A stretch of DNA of 7,793 nt, taken from UBA6770 sp965661115 (lineage in GTDB: Bacteria > Bacteroidota > Bacteroidia > Flavobacteriales_G > Salibacteraceae). The stretch spans positions 1 to 7,793 of the forward strand of contig CBFICO010000112.1 of the NCBI GenBank assembly GCA_965661115.1. The letters run 5' to 3'. Below, one piece after another: positions 1-6,610 of this stretch. A model generated the notes under the pieces. It was not told the origin of the DNA. It worked only from the letters and a program-made list of their open reading frames with translations, and did no database searches. How positions within the stretch are numbered: the stretch's first letter is position 1; each line of letters opens with the position of its first letter. The position numbers were made by a program, and so were the translations under genes.

Positions 1-741
1 AGGTCTTGCTTCATGTACCAGATCATGAAAGGGATCTAATCTACCATCAAATGCATCAAGTGAAATACTAGCGATAATGTCGGCTAAATAAGATGTTTTA
101 TGAGACATGAGAAGAAGATACACCCCATAAGCACTCATAAATTGAGTACCGTTCAACAGGGCCAACCCTTCTTTGCTTTTAAGCTCAATGGGTTCCCAGC
201 CAAATTCTTCCAATACCTCGGAAGCGTGCATTCTTCTGCCTTGATAATTTACTTCGCCTAAACCTAAAAGCGGTAAAGACAAGTGTGCAAGAGGCGCCAA
301 ATCACCCGAAGCTCCCAACGAACCTTGCTGGTAAACAACTGGAAGAATATCGTTGTTGTAAAAATCCAATAATCGATAAACGGTTGCTAACTGAACGCCC
401 GAATGCCCGTAACTCAACCCTTGAATTTTAAGCAACAACATCAACTTTACAATCAATTGTGGCACTTCGGAGCCCATTCCGCAGGCGTGTGACATCACTA
501 AATTCTTTTGCAGCTCGCCCAGATCGTCATTCGATATTGAAGTATCGCACAAGGAACCAAAACCAGTGTTGATGCCGTAAATCGGCTCAGTAGCTTCAGC
601 AATTTTTTTATCGAGATAATCTCTGCATATCTCAATGCGTTCTTTTGCTCCATCGCTTAGCTCAATGTAAGCTTTGGTTTCAATGATTTCTTCAATTACT
701 TCCATCGTTAAACGATAGCCTGATATGTTATATACTTCCAT
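1..741 (-). CDS. hutH: Histidine ammonia-lyase, N-terminal half (cut by window edge)
   Basis: Histidine ammonia-lyase removes ammonia from L-histidine to give trans-urocanate, the first step of cytosolic histidine degradation. The reading frame is open to the window edge, so 247 residues are visible of the roughly 500 usual for the family. The MIO cofactor triad Ala-Ser-Gly is at 144-146 within GSLGASGDLAPLAH. The active-site positions known from the Pseudomonas putida enzyme (Tyr53, His83, Ser143, Asn195) fall here at Tyr55, His85, Ser145 and Asn197, a constant offset of two. They sit in YGINTGFGSL, MSHACGMG and LLNGTQ. The Ser-His pair at 84-85 fits histidine lyases better than classical PAL/TAL enzymes, but a tyrosine lyase cannot be fully excluded without the C-terminal half. 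The start at 741 (MEVYNISGYR) was chosen because the usual family N-terminus is kept; an internal ATG at 705 is possible. It lies 144 bases downstream of hisS on the same strand, with a hairpin repeat between them. No clear promoter of its own was seen. Confidence 0.93.
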   Translation of the reverse strand, partial: MEVYNISGYRLTMEVIEEIIETKAYIELSDGAKERIEICRDYLDKKIAEATEPIYGINTGFGSLCDTSISNDDLGELQKNLVMSHACGMGSEVPQLIVKLMLLLKIQGLSYGHSGVQLATVYRLLDFYNNDILPVVYQQGSLGASGDLAPLAHLSLPLLGLGEVNYQGRRMHASEVLEEFGWEPIELKSKEGLALLNGTQFMSAYGVYLLLMSHKTSYLADIIASISLDAFDGRLDPFHDLVHEARP

Positions 742-796
742 ATTCTTAATTATTAGTGACTAGTTATTAGTCAAATTCTTAGTAGATTAGTCTTGT

Positions 797-860
797 CGTC
801 ATTCTGGCGAAAGCCGGAATATTTTTCGAGCATGTGATTCCCGCATGCGCGGGAATGACG
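797..860. repeat. REP-like palindromic element with two hairpins
   Basis: The element is bounded by exact inverted ends CGTCATTC (797-804) and GAATGACG (853-860). Inside are two hairpins. The first, 801-820, has arms ATTCTGGC and GCCGGAAT (one G-T pair) around a GAAA loop. The second, 837-856, has perfect arms ATTCCCGC and GCGGGAAT around ATGC. Elements of this shape are common dispersed intergenic repeats in many bacteria. It lies just after the hisS stop, so in the minus transcript the second hairpin could slow or end transcription or shield the hisS 3' end. There is no T-run for a classic terminator. A truncated relative ends at 3133. Confidence 0.7.
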
Positions 861-885
861 ATGAGACGAAATCAGTTTACCAATA

Positions 886-2208
886 CTAACCCAACTCCTT
901 TATCAATTCCTCAATCGACATGGCGTTTTGCTCGCCAGTCGTCATATTTTTTACGGTGGGTTGTTGTGCTTCAATTTCTCTATCGCCTACCAACAGCACA
1001 TAAGGGATAGATTTATCGTTGGCGTATTTCATTTGCTTTTTCATTTTAGCCGCGTCTGGATAAACCTCTGTTCTAACTCCAGCGGCTCTGAGCTGTTTTG
1101 CCCATAACTGACATTGTGCTGCTTCTTTATCACCAAAATTCACGAATAGAACTTGAGCGCTTAAATCCACCTGTTCTGGAAATAGGTTATTATCCAACAA
1201 CAAATCGTAAATCCTGTCCGCACCAAAGGAAACCCCAACACCTGAAACGTCTTTTAAACCAAAGATACCCGTAAGGTCATCGTATCGTCCTCCACCACAA
1301 ATGCTGGAAGGAAAATCGGGGTGCACCACTTCAAAAATGGCTCCCGTGTAGTAGTTTAACCCTCTGGCTAATGTTGGGTCAAATTCGCAAATAGAAACGC
1401 CCAATTTCTCTGCCGAATCTAGCACCGATTTAAGTTCTTCGATTCCTTTCATGCCCACCTCTGAAGATGCTACAAAGTTGGCAACGGACTCCAATGAAAC
1501 ATTGTCGAACAGCACCCCCAGTTTTGCAATAGCCGCATTGCTTATCCCTTTAGTGGATAGCTCTGCTTCCACTTTTTCTCTACCAATTTTATCGAGTTTA
1601 TCTAAAGCAACGGTAATGTCAATTAGCTTGTCTGGCTCACCGATAACCTCTGCAATGCCTTGCAATATTTTTCGGTTGTTGATTTTTATGGAAACCTCTA
1701 GCAAACCCAATTTGGTGAACACGTCCGCAATGATTTGTGTGAGCTCCACCTCATTTAATAAGGAGTTGGAACCAATCATATCTACATCGCACTGGTAAAA
1801 CTCGCGGTAGCGGCCTTTTTGAGGTCTATCCGCTCTCCAAACCGGTTGAATTTGGTAGCGCTTAAACGGAAAGCTCAATTCGTTTTGGTGTTGCACCACA
1901 AAACGTGCAAACGGCACGGTAAGGTCGTAGCGGAGGGCTTCTTCAGAAGACTGCTCTACTCTATTTTGTTCCACCGCTTTTTTGAGTTTTTCTCCACGAC
2001 CCAAAATCTTAAAAATCAATCTATCCCCCTCCTCACCGTATTTACCCATAAGGGTATCGGTGAGTTCCATTGCTGGGGTTTCTATGGGAGCAAAACCGTA
2101 GGTATCGAAAACCGAACGCACGGTATCGAAAATGTAGTTTCTGCGTGCCGCTTGTTGCGGTAAAAAATCTCTTGTGCCTTTTGGTGTATTTAAACCAGCC
2201 TTTGCCAT
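886..2208 (-). CDS. hisS: Histidyl-tRNA synthetase
   Basis: This class II aminoacyl-tRNA synthetase charges tRNA-His with histidine in the cytosol, using ATP. The protein has 440 residues, close to the bacterial norm of about 420-460. The N-terminus PKGTRDFLP (9-17) is typical. Class II motif 1 lies around 38-46 (GFAPIETPA). Motif 2 is at about 119-146, with the catalytic Arg125 in QPVWRADRPQKGRYREF. The histidine-specific HisA segment LARGLNYYTG is at 280-289 and the HisB segment ICGGGRYDDL at 303-312. Motif 3 is at 324-333 (GVGVSFGADR). The alpha/beta anticodon-binding domain fills about 351-440. No key residue appears to be missing. The start at 2208 gives the expected N-terminus, and a promoter candidate lies 31-61 bases upstream. 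hutH follows on the same strand, so readthrough could join histidine charging and breakdown in one transcript, but the hairpin repeat between them argues for partial uncoupling. Confidence 0.97.
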   Translation of the reverse strand: MAKAGLNTPKGTRDFLPQQAARRNYIFDTVRSVFDTYGFAPIETPAMELTDTLMGKYGEEGDRLIFKILGRGEKLKKAVEQNRVEQSSEEALRYDLTVPFARFVVQHQNELSFPFKRYQIQPVWRADRPQKGRYREFYQCDVDMIGSNSLLNEVELTQIIADVFTKLGLLEVSIKINNRKILQGIAEVIGEPDKLIDITVALDKLDKIGREKVEAELSTKGISNAAIAKLGVLFDNVSLESVANFVASSEVGMKGIEELKSVLDSAEKLGVSICEFDPTLARGLNYYTGAIFEVVHPDFPSSICGGGRYDDLTGIFGLKDVSGVGVSFGADRIYDLLLDNNLFPEQVDLSAQVLFVNFGDKEAAQCQLWAKQLRAAGVRTEVYPDAAKMKKQMKYANDKSIPYVLLVGDREIEAQQPTVKNMTTGEQNAMSIEELIKELG

Positions 2209-2238
2209 ATTTTATTTGCTCTTTTTTTGAGTGGTTTG

Positions 2239-2269
2239 CGAAGGTAGTGTTTCCAATTTTTTTGAGCAA
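2239..2269 (-). promoter_or_regulatory. Candidate Bacteroidota-type promoter of hisS
   Basis: On the minus strand TTG (2267-2269) is followed after exactly 20 bases by TACCTTCG (2239-2246). This is a one-mismatch version of the Bacteroidota -7 consensus TAnnTTTG, and the spacing matches the usual 19-21 bases from the -33 TTG element. The hisS ATG lies about 30 bases downstream, leaving a short leader. Both elements are short, so a chance match is possible. Confidence 0.4.
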
Positions 2270-2294
2270 TGGAATAGTAGAATATTGTTTTATT

Positions 2295-2393
2295 CCCCCC
2301 CTTCCGTCCCGATATGGCGGAACACCTTCTCCAATGGGGAAGGATAATTCCCTCCTGCGGGAGGGGTGTCCCGCAAGAGCGGGACGGTGAGGG
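2295..2393. repeat. Four-hairpin dispersed palindrome (inverted dimer)
   Basis: About 100 GC-rich bases lie in otherwise AT-rich DNA. Four hairpins follow one another. The first is an imperfect one near 2306-2323 (GTCCCG/CGGAAC). The second is 2325-2343 (CCTTCTCC/GGGGAAGG, one G-T pair, loop AAT). The third is 2350-2365 (CCCTCC/GGAGGG, perfect, loop TGCG). The fourth is 2368-2385 (GTCCCGC/GCGGGAC, perfect, loop AAGA). The left half, reverse-complemented, matches the right half well, so the whole element is one imperfect palindrome centred near 2346. It resembles the multi-hairpin intergenic repeats of flavobacteria. Reading frames that cross it are artefacts of its low-stop GC-rich sequence. 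Confidence 0.7.
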
Positions 2394-2453
2394 TTACCCA
2401 TTTCACATTTACTTATCAATACATTTTTATTCCGCAAGCTCCATAAAAATCCT

Positions 2454-2474
2454 CCCTGCCTGCGGTAGGCAGGG
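2454..2474. repeat. Perfect 8-bp hairpin repeat
   Basis: Arms CCCTGCCT (2454-2461) and AGGCAGGG (2467-2474) pair perfectly around the loop GCGGT. This CCTGCCTGCGGTAGGCAGG type is a known kind of short dispersed repeat in Bacteroidota. It stands about 60 bases beyond the four-hairpin palindrome and has no T-run on either side to suggest a terminator. Confidence 0.6.
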
Positions 2475-2530
2475 AACTGACATCCCTGCAACAGCATGCA
2501 ATCTAGAATTGGCTTGTTTGGTCTAGTCTA

Positions 2531-2587
2531 GTGTCAGTTCGAGTGTCAGTTCGAGTGTTCCGACAAAAGGTCGGAATGTATCGAGAA
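2531..2587. repeat. Tandem 12-mer followed by hairpin (flavobacterial CAGTTCGAG-type repeat)
   Basis: The 12-base unit GTGTCAGTTCGA occurs twice in direct tandem (2531-2542 and 2543-2554), followed by GTGT. Next comes a perfect hairpin with arms TTCCGAC (2558-2564) and GTCGGAA (2570-2576), loop AAAAG. The segment ends with TATCGAGAAC, which pairs imperfectly with CAGTTCGAG to lengthen the stem. The CAGTTCGAG...CGAGAAC frame is familiar from dispersed flavobacterial repeats. The duplicated 12-mer suggests slippage at its left end. Confidence 0.6.
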
Positions 2588-2590
2588 CAG

Positions 2591-2926
2591 AACGGAAATA
2601 TAGTACTAACCCCGCACCATAAATAATACCCAAACCAAAGAACTTTTAACCCAGTATTTCTTAAACCAATTGGATGATTGACCTTTAGCCCATGCTAACA
2701 TTGTACAACACATTTAGCCAGATAAAAGCATTTACAAACAGTTCTAGCAGTTTTAGATTAAGAATAAATGTAGAGTTGGGCCAGAACTACACAAGTTTTA
2801 AAATGAATAGATTACACACAAGACCATGAACAAATTATTCTGGAATTACTGGCACTCAGGCCAAATGAGCTAAAACTGGACCACTGTAAATGCCAATGCA
2901 AAAAGACAAATTATTTGAATTATAAG
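2591..2926. other. AT-rich stretch without a supported gene
   Basis: No convincing gene is present. Two short open frames look slightly protein-like. One is on the minus strand, 2606-2713, 35 residues, starting MCCTMLAWAKGQ and ending in a hydrophobic segment (SSLVWVLFMVRG). The other is on the plus strand, 2701-2829, 42 residues, with a TTG start and ending KMNRLHTRP. Neither has a recognisable family or a promoter. The frame of the methyltransferase stump stays open back to 2807 but has no ATG there. These may be decayed remains of sequence once linked to that gene. Confidence 0.4.
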
Positions 2927-3073
2927 GTGATAAAAGACAAGAAAACGATAAAACCATTTATAAGGTGGGCAGGTGGAAAAACTTGGTTTACAAAACAAAT
3001 TCAAAAATATCTACCTCCAGATTTCAACGATTATTATGAACCCTTCGTTGGAGGGGGAGCAATTAATTCTTGA
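2927..3073 (+). pseudogene. N-terminal stump of a Dam-type (D12 class) DNA adenine methyltransferase
   Basis: The frame encodes KPFIRWAGGKTWFTKQ, then YLPPDF, then YYEPFVGGGA, and stops three codons later. WAGGK near the N-terminus followed about 25-30 residues on by EPFxGGGA is the hallmark start of D12 class N6-adenine methyltransferases (Dam, DpnII type), where it forms part of the S-adenosylmethionine pocket. The complete proteins have about 260-300 residues and end their catalytic core with DPPY. Here only 48 residues remain from the GTG at 2927, and there is no DPPY, so the product cannot be active. The frame is open upstream to 2807 without an ATG, so the true start is unsure. Coding similarity ends at about 3064, and a half REP-like repeat ends at 3133, so a deletion or insertion probably removed the rest. 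It is an isolated relic; no restriction enzyme gene is seen beside it. Confidence 0.75.
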
Positions 3074-3096
3074 GCCCCACCCGAGCTCTTGCGCGC

Positions 3097-3133
3097 ATCC
3101 CTGCTGGTCTGGCTGGCCTCCGCAGGAATGACG
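3097..3133. repeat. Half REP-like element related to the 797-860 repeat
   Basis: The segment ends in GAATGACG (3126-3133), identical to the right end of the element at 797-860. Arms ATCCCTGC (3097-3104) and GCAGGAAT (3122-3129) pair with one mismatch around a 17-base loop, mirroring the ATTCCCGC/GCGGGAAT hairpin there. The matching left terminus CGTCATTC is absent, so only one side of the element is present. It lies 15 bases beyond the ettA stop on the minus transcript and could form a 3' hairpin. Confidence 0.5.
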
Positions 3134-3148
3134 TGTGAAGAGAATACC

Positions 3149-4837
3149 CTACCCCCTCACCAACTTCTTATACTTCAAACGTGTAGGTTGCGCATCGCCC
3201 AAACGCTTGCGTTTGTTTTCTTCGTATTCTGAGTAGCTGCCCTCAAAGTATTTTACTTGCGAGTCGCCTTCAAAAGCCAAAATGTGCGTACAAATACGGT
3301 CTAAGAACCAACGGTCGTGAGAAATAACTACCGCACAACCCGCAAAGTTTTCCAAGGCTTCTTCTAAAGCACGGAGGGTGTTTACATCAATATCGTTGGT
3401 AGGCTCATCCAACAGTAACACGTTAGCTTCCATTTTTAAGGTCATGGCCAAATGCAAACGGTTGCGCTCTCCACCAGAAAGTACGTTTACTTTTTTCTGC
3501 TGGTCGGCTCCACCAAAGTTGAACTTGGTACAGTAGGCTCGTGCATTGATTTTATTTTTTCCAATTTCTATCCAATCCGCCCCGTTTGATAAAACATCGT
3601 AAACAGTTTTATTGGGGTCAATGTCCGCATGCGATTGGTCAACGTAAGCAACTTTTACCGTTTCCCCTACTTTAAACTCACCCGAATTTGGTTCCTCTAA
3701 TCCCATTATCATTCTAAACAATGTGGTCTTTCCCGCACCGTTAGGTCCAATAATGCCCACAATGCCATTTGGTGGTAATTTAAAGTCGAGGTTTTCGTAC
3801 AGCAGTCTGTCGTCGTAACCTTTAGAAACGTTAACCGCTTCTATAACTTCAGCCCCCAAACGTGGCCCAGGTGGGATAAAGATTTCTAGGTTTTCCATTT
3901 TTTCTTTACCCTCTTCGTTTACCATTTTTTCGTAGTTGGCAATACGCGCTTTAGATTTACTCTGGCGAGCTTTGGGTGCCATACGCACCCATTCTAACTC
4001 GCGCTCGAGTGTTTTTCTGCGCTTGCTTTCGGTTTTTTCTTCTTGTGCCATGCGCTTGGTTTTTTGGTCTAGCCAAGAGGAGTAATTTCCTTTCCACGGA
4101 ATTCCTTGACCTCTATCCAATTCCAAAATCCAACCGGCTACGTTATCTAAGAAATAGCGGTCGTGGGTAATGGCAATTACGGTTCCTTTATACTGCTGCA
4201 AATGTTGCTCTAACCAATACACCGATTCGGCGTCTAAGTGGTTGGTAGGTTCGTCTAACAACAGGATATCTGGCTCTTGTAACAACAATCTACAAAGCGC
4301 TACTCTTCTGCGTTCACCACCTGATAAATTCTTTACGTTGGCATCAGAATCTGGGCAGCGCAAAGCATCCATTGCAATGTCTAATTTGGTGTCTAATTCC
4401 CAAGCATTGTGCTGTTCGATAAGATCGTTAAGTTTTCCTTGCTTTTCAATGAGTTTCTCCATTTTATCAGGGTCTTCCATTACGGCAGGGTCCATAAAAG
4501 CGTTGTTTACTTCCTCGTATTCTTTAAGGATATCCACCACTTCTTGCACACCTTCTTTTACCACTTCAATTACCGTTTTAGAGTCGTCCATTTCAGGTTC
4601 TTGCTCTAGGTAGCCCACAGAATATCCTTCCGAGAAATGAATATCGCCTTGAAACGATTTTTCAACGCCAGCAATAATCTTCATTAGGGTAGATTTACCC
4701 GAACCATTCAGACCGATAATGCCAATTTTGGCTCCATAAAAAAACGAAAGGTGAATGTTTTTTAGAATCTGTTTTTGAGGCGGAATCACTTTAGAGATTC
4801 CCTGCATGCTAAAGATTACTTTCTTATCGTCTGACAT
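3149..4837 (-). CDS. ettA: ABC-F translation factor EttA (energy-dependent translational throttle)
   Basis: EttA is a soluble ATPase that binds the ribosomal E site and gates entry into elongation according to the ATP/ADP ratio. The 562-residue product matches the family length (about 555). Two ABC domains are complete. The first has Walker A GLNGSGKST (42-50), signature LSGGE (171-175), Walker B ILLLDEP with Glu196, and switch His225. The second has Walker A GPNGAGKTT (364-372), signature LSGGE (453-457), Walker B LLLDEP with Glu478, and switch His507. An insertion at about 95-140 is the arm that contacts ribosomal L1, and the charged linker at about 250-320 is the P-site tRNA interaction motif. 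There are no membrane segments, so it is not a transporter. The frame is open upstream to an ATG at 4942, but those 35 extra residues do not fit the family and include the promoter candidate. The ATG at 4837 (MSDDKKVIFS) is therefore the likely start. It is divergent from the gene at 5013. Confidence 0.95.
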   Translation of the reverse strand: MSDDKKVIFSMQGISKVIPPQKQILKNIHLSFFYGAKIGIIGLNGSGKSTLMKIIAGVEKSFQGDIHFSEGYSVGYLEQEPEMDDSKTVIEVVKEGVQEVVDILKEYEEVNNAFMDPAVMEDPDKMEKLIEKQGKLNDLIEQHNAWELDTKLDIAMDALRCPDSDANVKNLSGGERRRVALCRLLLQEPDILLLDEPTNHLDAESVYWLEQHLQQYKGTVIAITHDRYFLDNVAGWILELDRGQGIPWKGNYSSWLDQKTKRMAQEEKTESKRRKTLERELEWVRMAPKARQSKSKARIANYEKMVNEEGKEKMENLEIFIPPGPRLGAEVIEAVNVSKGYDDRLLYENLDFKLPPNGIVGIIGPNGAGKTTLFRMIMGLEEPNSGEFKVGETVKVAYVDQSHADIDPNKTVYDVLSNGADWIEIGKNKINARAYCTKFNFGGADQQKKVNVLSGGERNRLHLAMTLKMEANVLLLDEPTNDIDVNTLRALEEALENFAGCAVVISHDRWFLDRICTHILAFEGDSQVKYFEGSYSEYEENKRKRLGDAQPTRLKYKKLVRG

Positions 4838-4865
4838 TGTATTGCGTTTAAAAAATTTGGGATTC

Positions 4866-4873
4866 CAAATGTA
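4866..4873 (-). promoter_or_regulatory. Candidate -7 element (TACATTTG) of the ettA promoter
   Basis: On the minus strand TACATTTG matches the Bacteroidota -7 consensus TAnnTTTG exactly and lies 28 bases before the ettA ATG at 4837, leaving a leader of about 20 bases. A clear -33 TTG at the usual spacing was not found. Its position inside the longer open frame supports the shorter ettA start. Confidence 0.45.
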
Positions 4874-5012
4874 AGTTTTCGAAAGGTTTATCGGATGCCT
4901 AAAACCGGAAAATACGCTGTAAAACCTAACTAAAATCAACATATTTCGATTGGTTTAAACCTTAGAAAAAATAGGATTTATCGTATATTGCGCCACTCAA
5001 TTTCAGAACAAC

Positions 5013-6593
5013 ATGAAATCCTACAAAGATCATTTAGCTTCCATAAAATCATTTGGCGAACAGGTATCGGTAAAAAGACGACCCGTTTTTAGAGGGTCCG
5101 CAATATTTCCGGTGATTGAGCATGCTACTATGAAAACCCGCGTGTTGTATATGGGCTATTGGATGGTTAAAAACAACATTGAGGAGTTAGGTTTGCTCGT
5201 TACGCTCAGAGATCAGTTGGGCACCATCATTTACAGAAATACCGACCAAATAATTGACCCAAGCTCAAAGGAAATTGCGGTAAACGAAATCCTTTCTGAA
5301 ATTGAATACCCCAACGATTATTTTGAAGGATCGATAGAATTAGAGATTTTCTCGAGCAAAGATTTGGTATTCCCTTTCCCAGCATTTGTGGTAAATTACT
5401 ACAACGAAGAAGGTTCATCTGCCGTACATACCACTGGACGTATTTTCAACGATTTTGAAGATATGCAGAGCAACACCAACAATGTAAAAGAGTGTGGGTT
5501 TGATTTATTTCCAGGAGAAGATATGGATCCATTTTTTGCTTTTGTAAATGGACACGAATCAAACGAAAACGCCACTTTTACTTTTGAAGTAATTTCAAAA
5601 GACGGTAAGTCAAACACCGAAACTGTTAGCATTGGTAAGCTGAATGCACTGGAAAGTAAATTTCTAAAACTGAAAGAGTTTTTGCCAATAGACCAATGGA
5701 TTGGCGATGAAATTGGAACCATAAAAATTGAGCACAACCTCACTGGATTTTTCCCTCGATTTATTGCGGGTAATTTCTCAAAAACCAGCAATGCCTTAGC
5801 CATTACACATACCTACTACGACAATTCGGATATAAGCGATGACGGTGCATACTGGACAAATGAAAATCCAGAACTGATGTACGATTCGAGTGTATTTGTT
5901 CCTTTGTTTTTAGACGGCGATTGGTATACCGAGTTAAAGCTTTACCCTATTTATTCGCCATCGGAGCATACTATTGACGTTACGTTTTTTGATGGTAATG
6001 GAAATACCTTGCACACCATAGAAGGCTTTTTAGAAATTGATGAAAACCACAATGAATTTACCGAGGTAAACTTTAACGATTTATTGATTGCCGAAGGGCT
6101 GAACAAGGATGATGTTAAGGGTGCTATGCTCATTAAAAATTGTCCGAACAAAAGCAAAATTCCAAGCCGATTGAAATACGGTTTAAACGTTGGCAAAAAA
6201 GGAAAAGCCTACGATATGCCTACCAACATTTGTTTTGCGTCATCGGTTTCCAACGAAAAATTGATTTCAAAACCCGGAACGTTTAAATGGTTGCCATTGC
6301 TCAATTCGGGCGACTCTATGGGAGTAATTGAAAACTCCAGTTTTGTAAAAAACTACCAACAAAAAGCCGATGTTGAAGTAAAGTATTACAAGAAAGATAA
6401 TCCTATGCCACTTACCCGTAACTACACCATTGAGCCCAATGGTCAGGTAAGATTGGAATTGGATGAAGAAATAAAAACTTTTGCCGAAGGCAATGCAGTT
6501 TGGGTTACGGTTAGAGCCAACAGCTCATTTGTAAAAGCTTGGTATTTTGAATTTAATGAAAGCGGAATAATGGGTGGCGATCACTCATTCTAA
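5013..6593 (+). CDS. Unknown protein with four tandem beta-rich repeats, partner of a Pse-type methylase
   Basis: I do not recognise a named family. The 526-residue protein starts MKSYKDHLASIKSFGEQ, with no signal peptide, lipoprotein box or membrane helix, so it is probably cytosolic. Strand-rich segments alternate with acidic turns. Four repeats can be drawn at about 25-147, 165-275, 292-410 and 423-526. Each opens with a hydrophobic Phe/Pro stretch (IFPVIEH, PFFAFVNG, FVPLFLDG, FKWLPLLNSG). It then runs through a hairpin around a DG or NG turn and a short Leu/Phe-rich segment. Each closes with a last strand and a polar patch: AVHTTGRIFND (137-147), AITHTYYDNSD (263-273), MPTNICFAS (402-410) and GGDHSF (521-526). 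Three of these patches carry a His-Thr/Ser pair (139, 266, 524), roughly 125 residues per repeat. The methylase gene follows after 17 bases, implying one transcript and a shared role, perhaps in nonulosonate or surface-glycan modification. A carbohydrate-binding or scaffold role is only a guess. No good promoter consensus was found; ettA is divergent. Confidence 0.9.
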   Translation: MKSYKDHLASIKSFGEQVSVKRRPVFRGSAIFPVIEHATMKTRVLYMGYWMVKNNIEELGLLVTLRDQLGTIIYRNTDQIIDPSSKEIAVNEILSEIEYPNDYFEGSIELEIFSSKDLVFPFPAFVVNYYNEEGSSAVHTTGRIFNDFEDMQSNTNNVKECGFDLFPGEDMDPFFAFVNGHESNENATFTFEVISKDGKSNTETVSIGKLNALESKFLKLKEFLPIDQWIGDEIGTIKIEHNLTGFFPRFIAGNFSKTSNALAITHTYYDNSDISDDGAYWTNENPELMYDSSVFVPLFLDGDWYTELKLYPIYSPSEHTIDVTFFDGNGNTLHTIEGFLEIDENHNEFTEVNFNDLLIAEGLNKDDVKGAMLIKNCPNKSKIPSRLKYGLNVGKKGKAYDMPTNICFASSVSNEKLISKPGTFKWLPLLNSGDSMGVIENSSFVKNYQQKADVEVKYYKKDNPMPLTRNYTIEPNGQVRLELDEEIKTFAEGNAVWVTVRANSSFVKAWYFEFNESGIMGGDHSF

Positions 6594-6610
6594 ACTATTG
6601 ATAAAGCGAA

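Noticed and set aside
753..773. Inverted repeat GACTA/TAGTC upstream of hutH as an operator
   Set aside because: Only five base pairs with an AT-rich loop, in sequence full of TAGT-like words; chance is a sufficient explanation.
837..856. Rho-independent terminator of hisS
   Set aside because: The hairpin is strong but no T-run follows it on the minus strand, and it belongs to a dispersed repeat; a role as terminator is possible but not supported.
1451..2163. Plus-strand open frames opposite hisS
   Set aside because: They are antisense shadows of a strongly recognised gene and match no known family.
2042..2526. Open frames of 70-151 codons on both strands across the hisS start and the palindrome
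   Set aside because: They overlap hisS in other frames or run through GC-rich hairpin repeats that lack stops; their composition is not protein-like.
2295..2587. CRISPR array
   Set aside because: The repeats differ from one another, are not regularly spaced by unique spacers, and no cas gene is present.
3976..4613. Plus-strand open frames opposite ettA
   Set aside because: Ser/Phe-rich antisense shadows of the conserved ABC domains.
4838..4942. N-terminal extension of EttA by 35 residues from the ATG at 4942
   Set aside because: The extension does not resemble the family N-terminus and contains a consensus TAnnTTTG element; the ATG at 4837 gives the normal start.
5227..6196. Minus-strand open frames opposite the 526-residue gene
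   Set aside because: They lack starts with any promoter and have the composition expected of antisense; the plus-strand frame is long, complete and followed by a co-directional gene.
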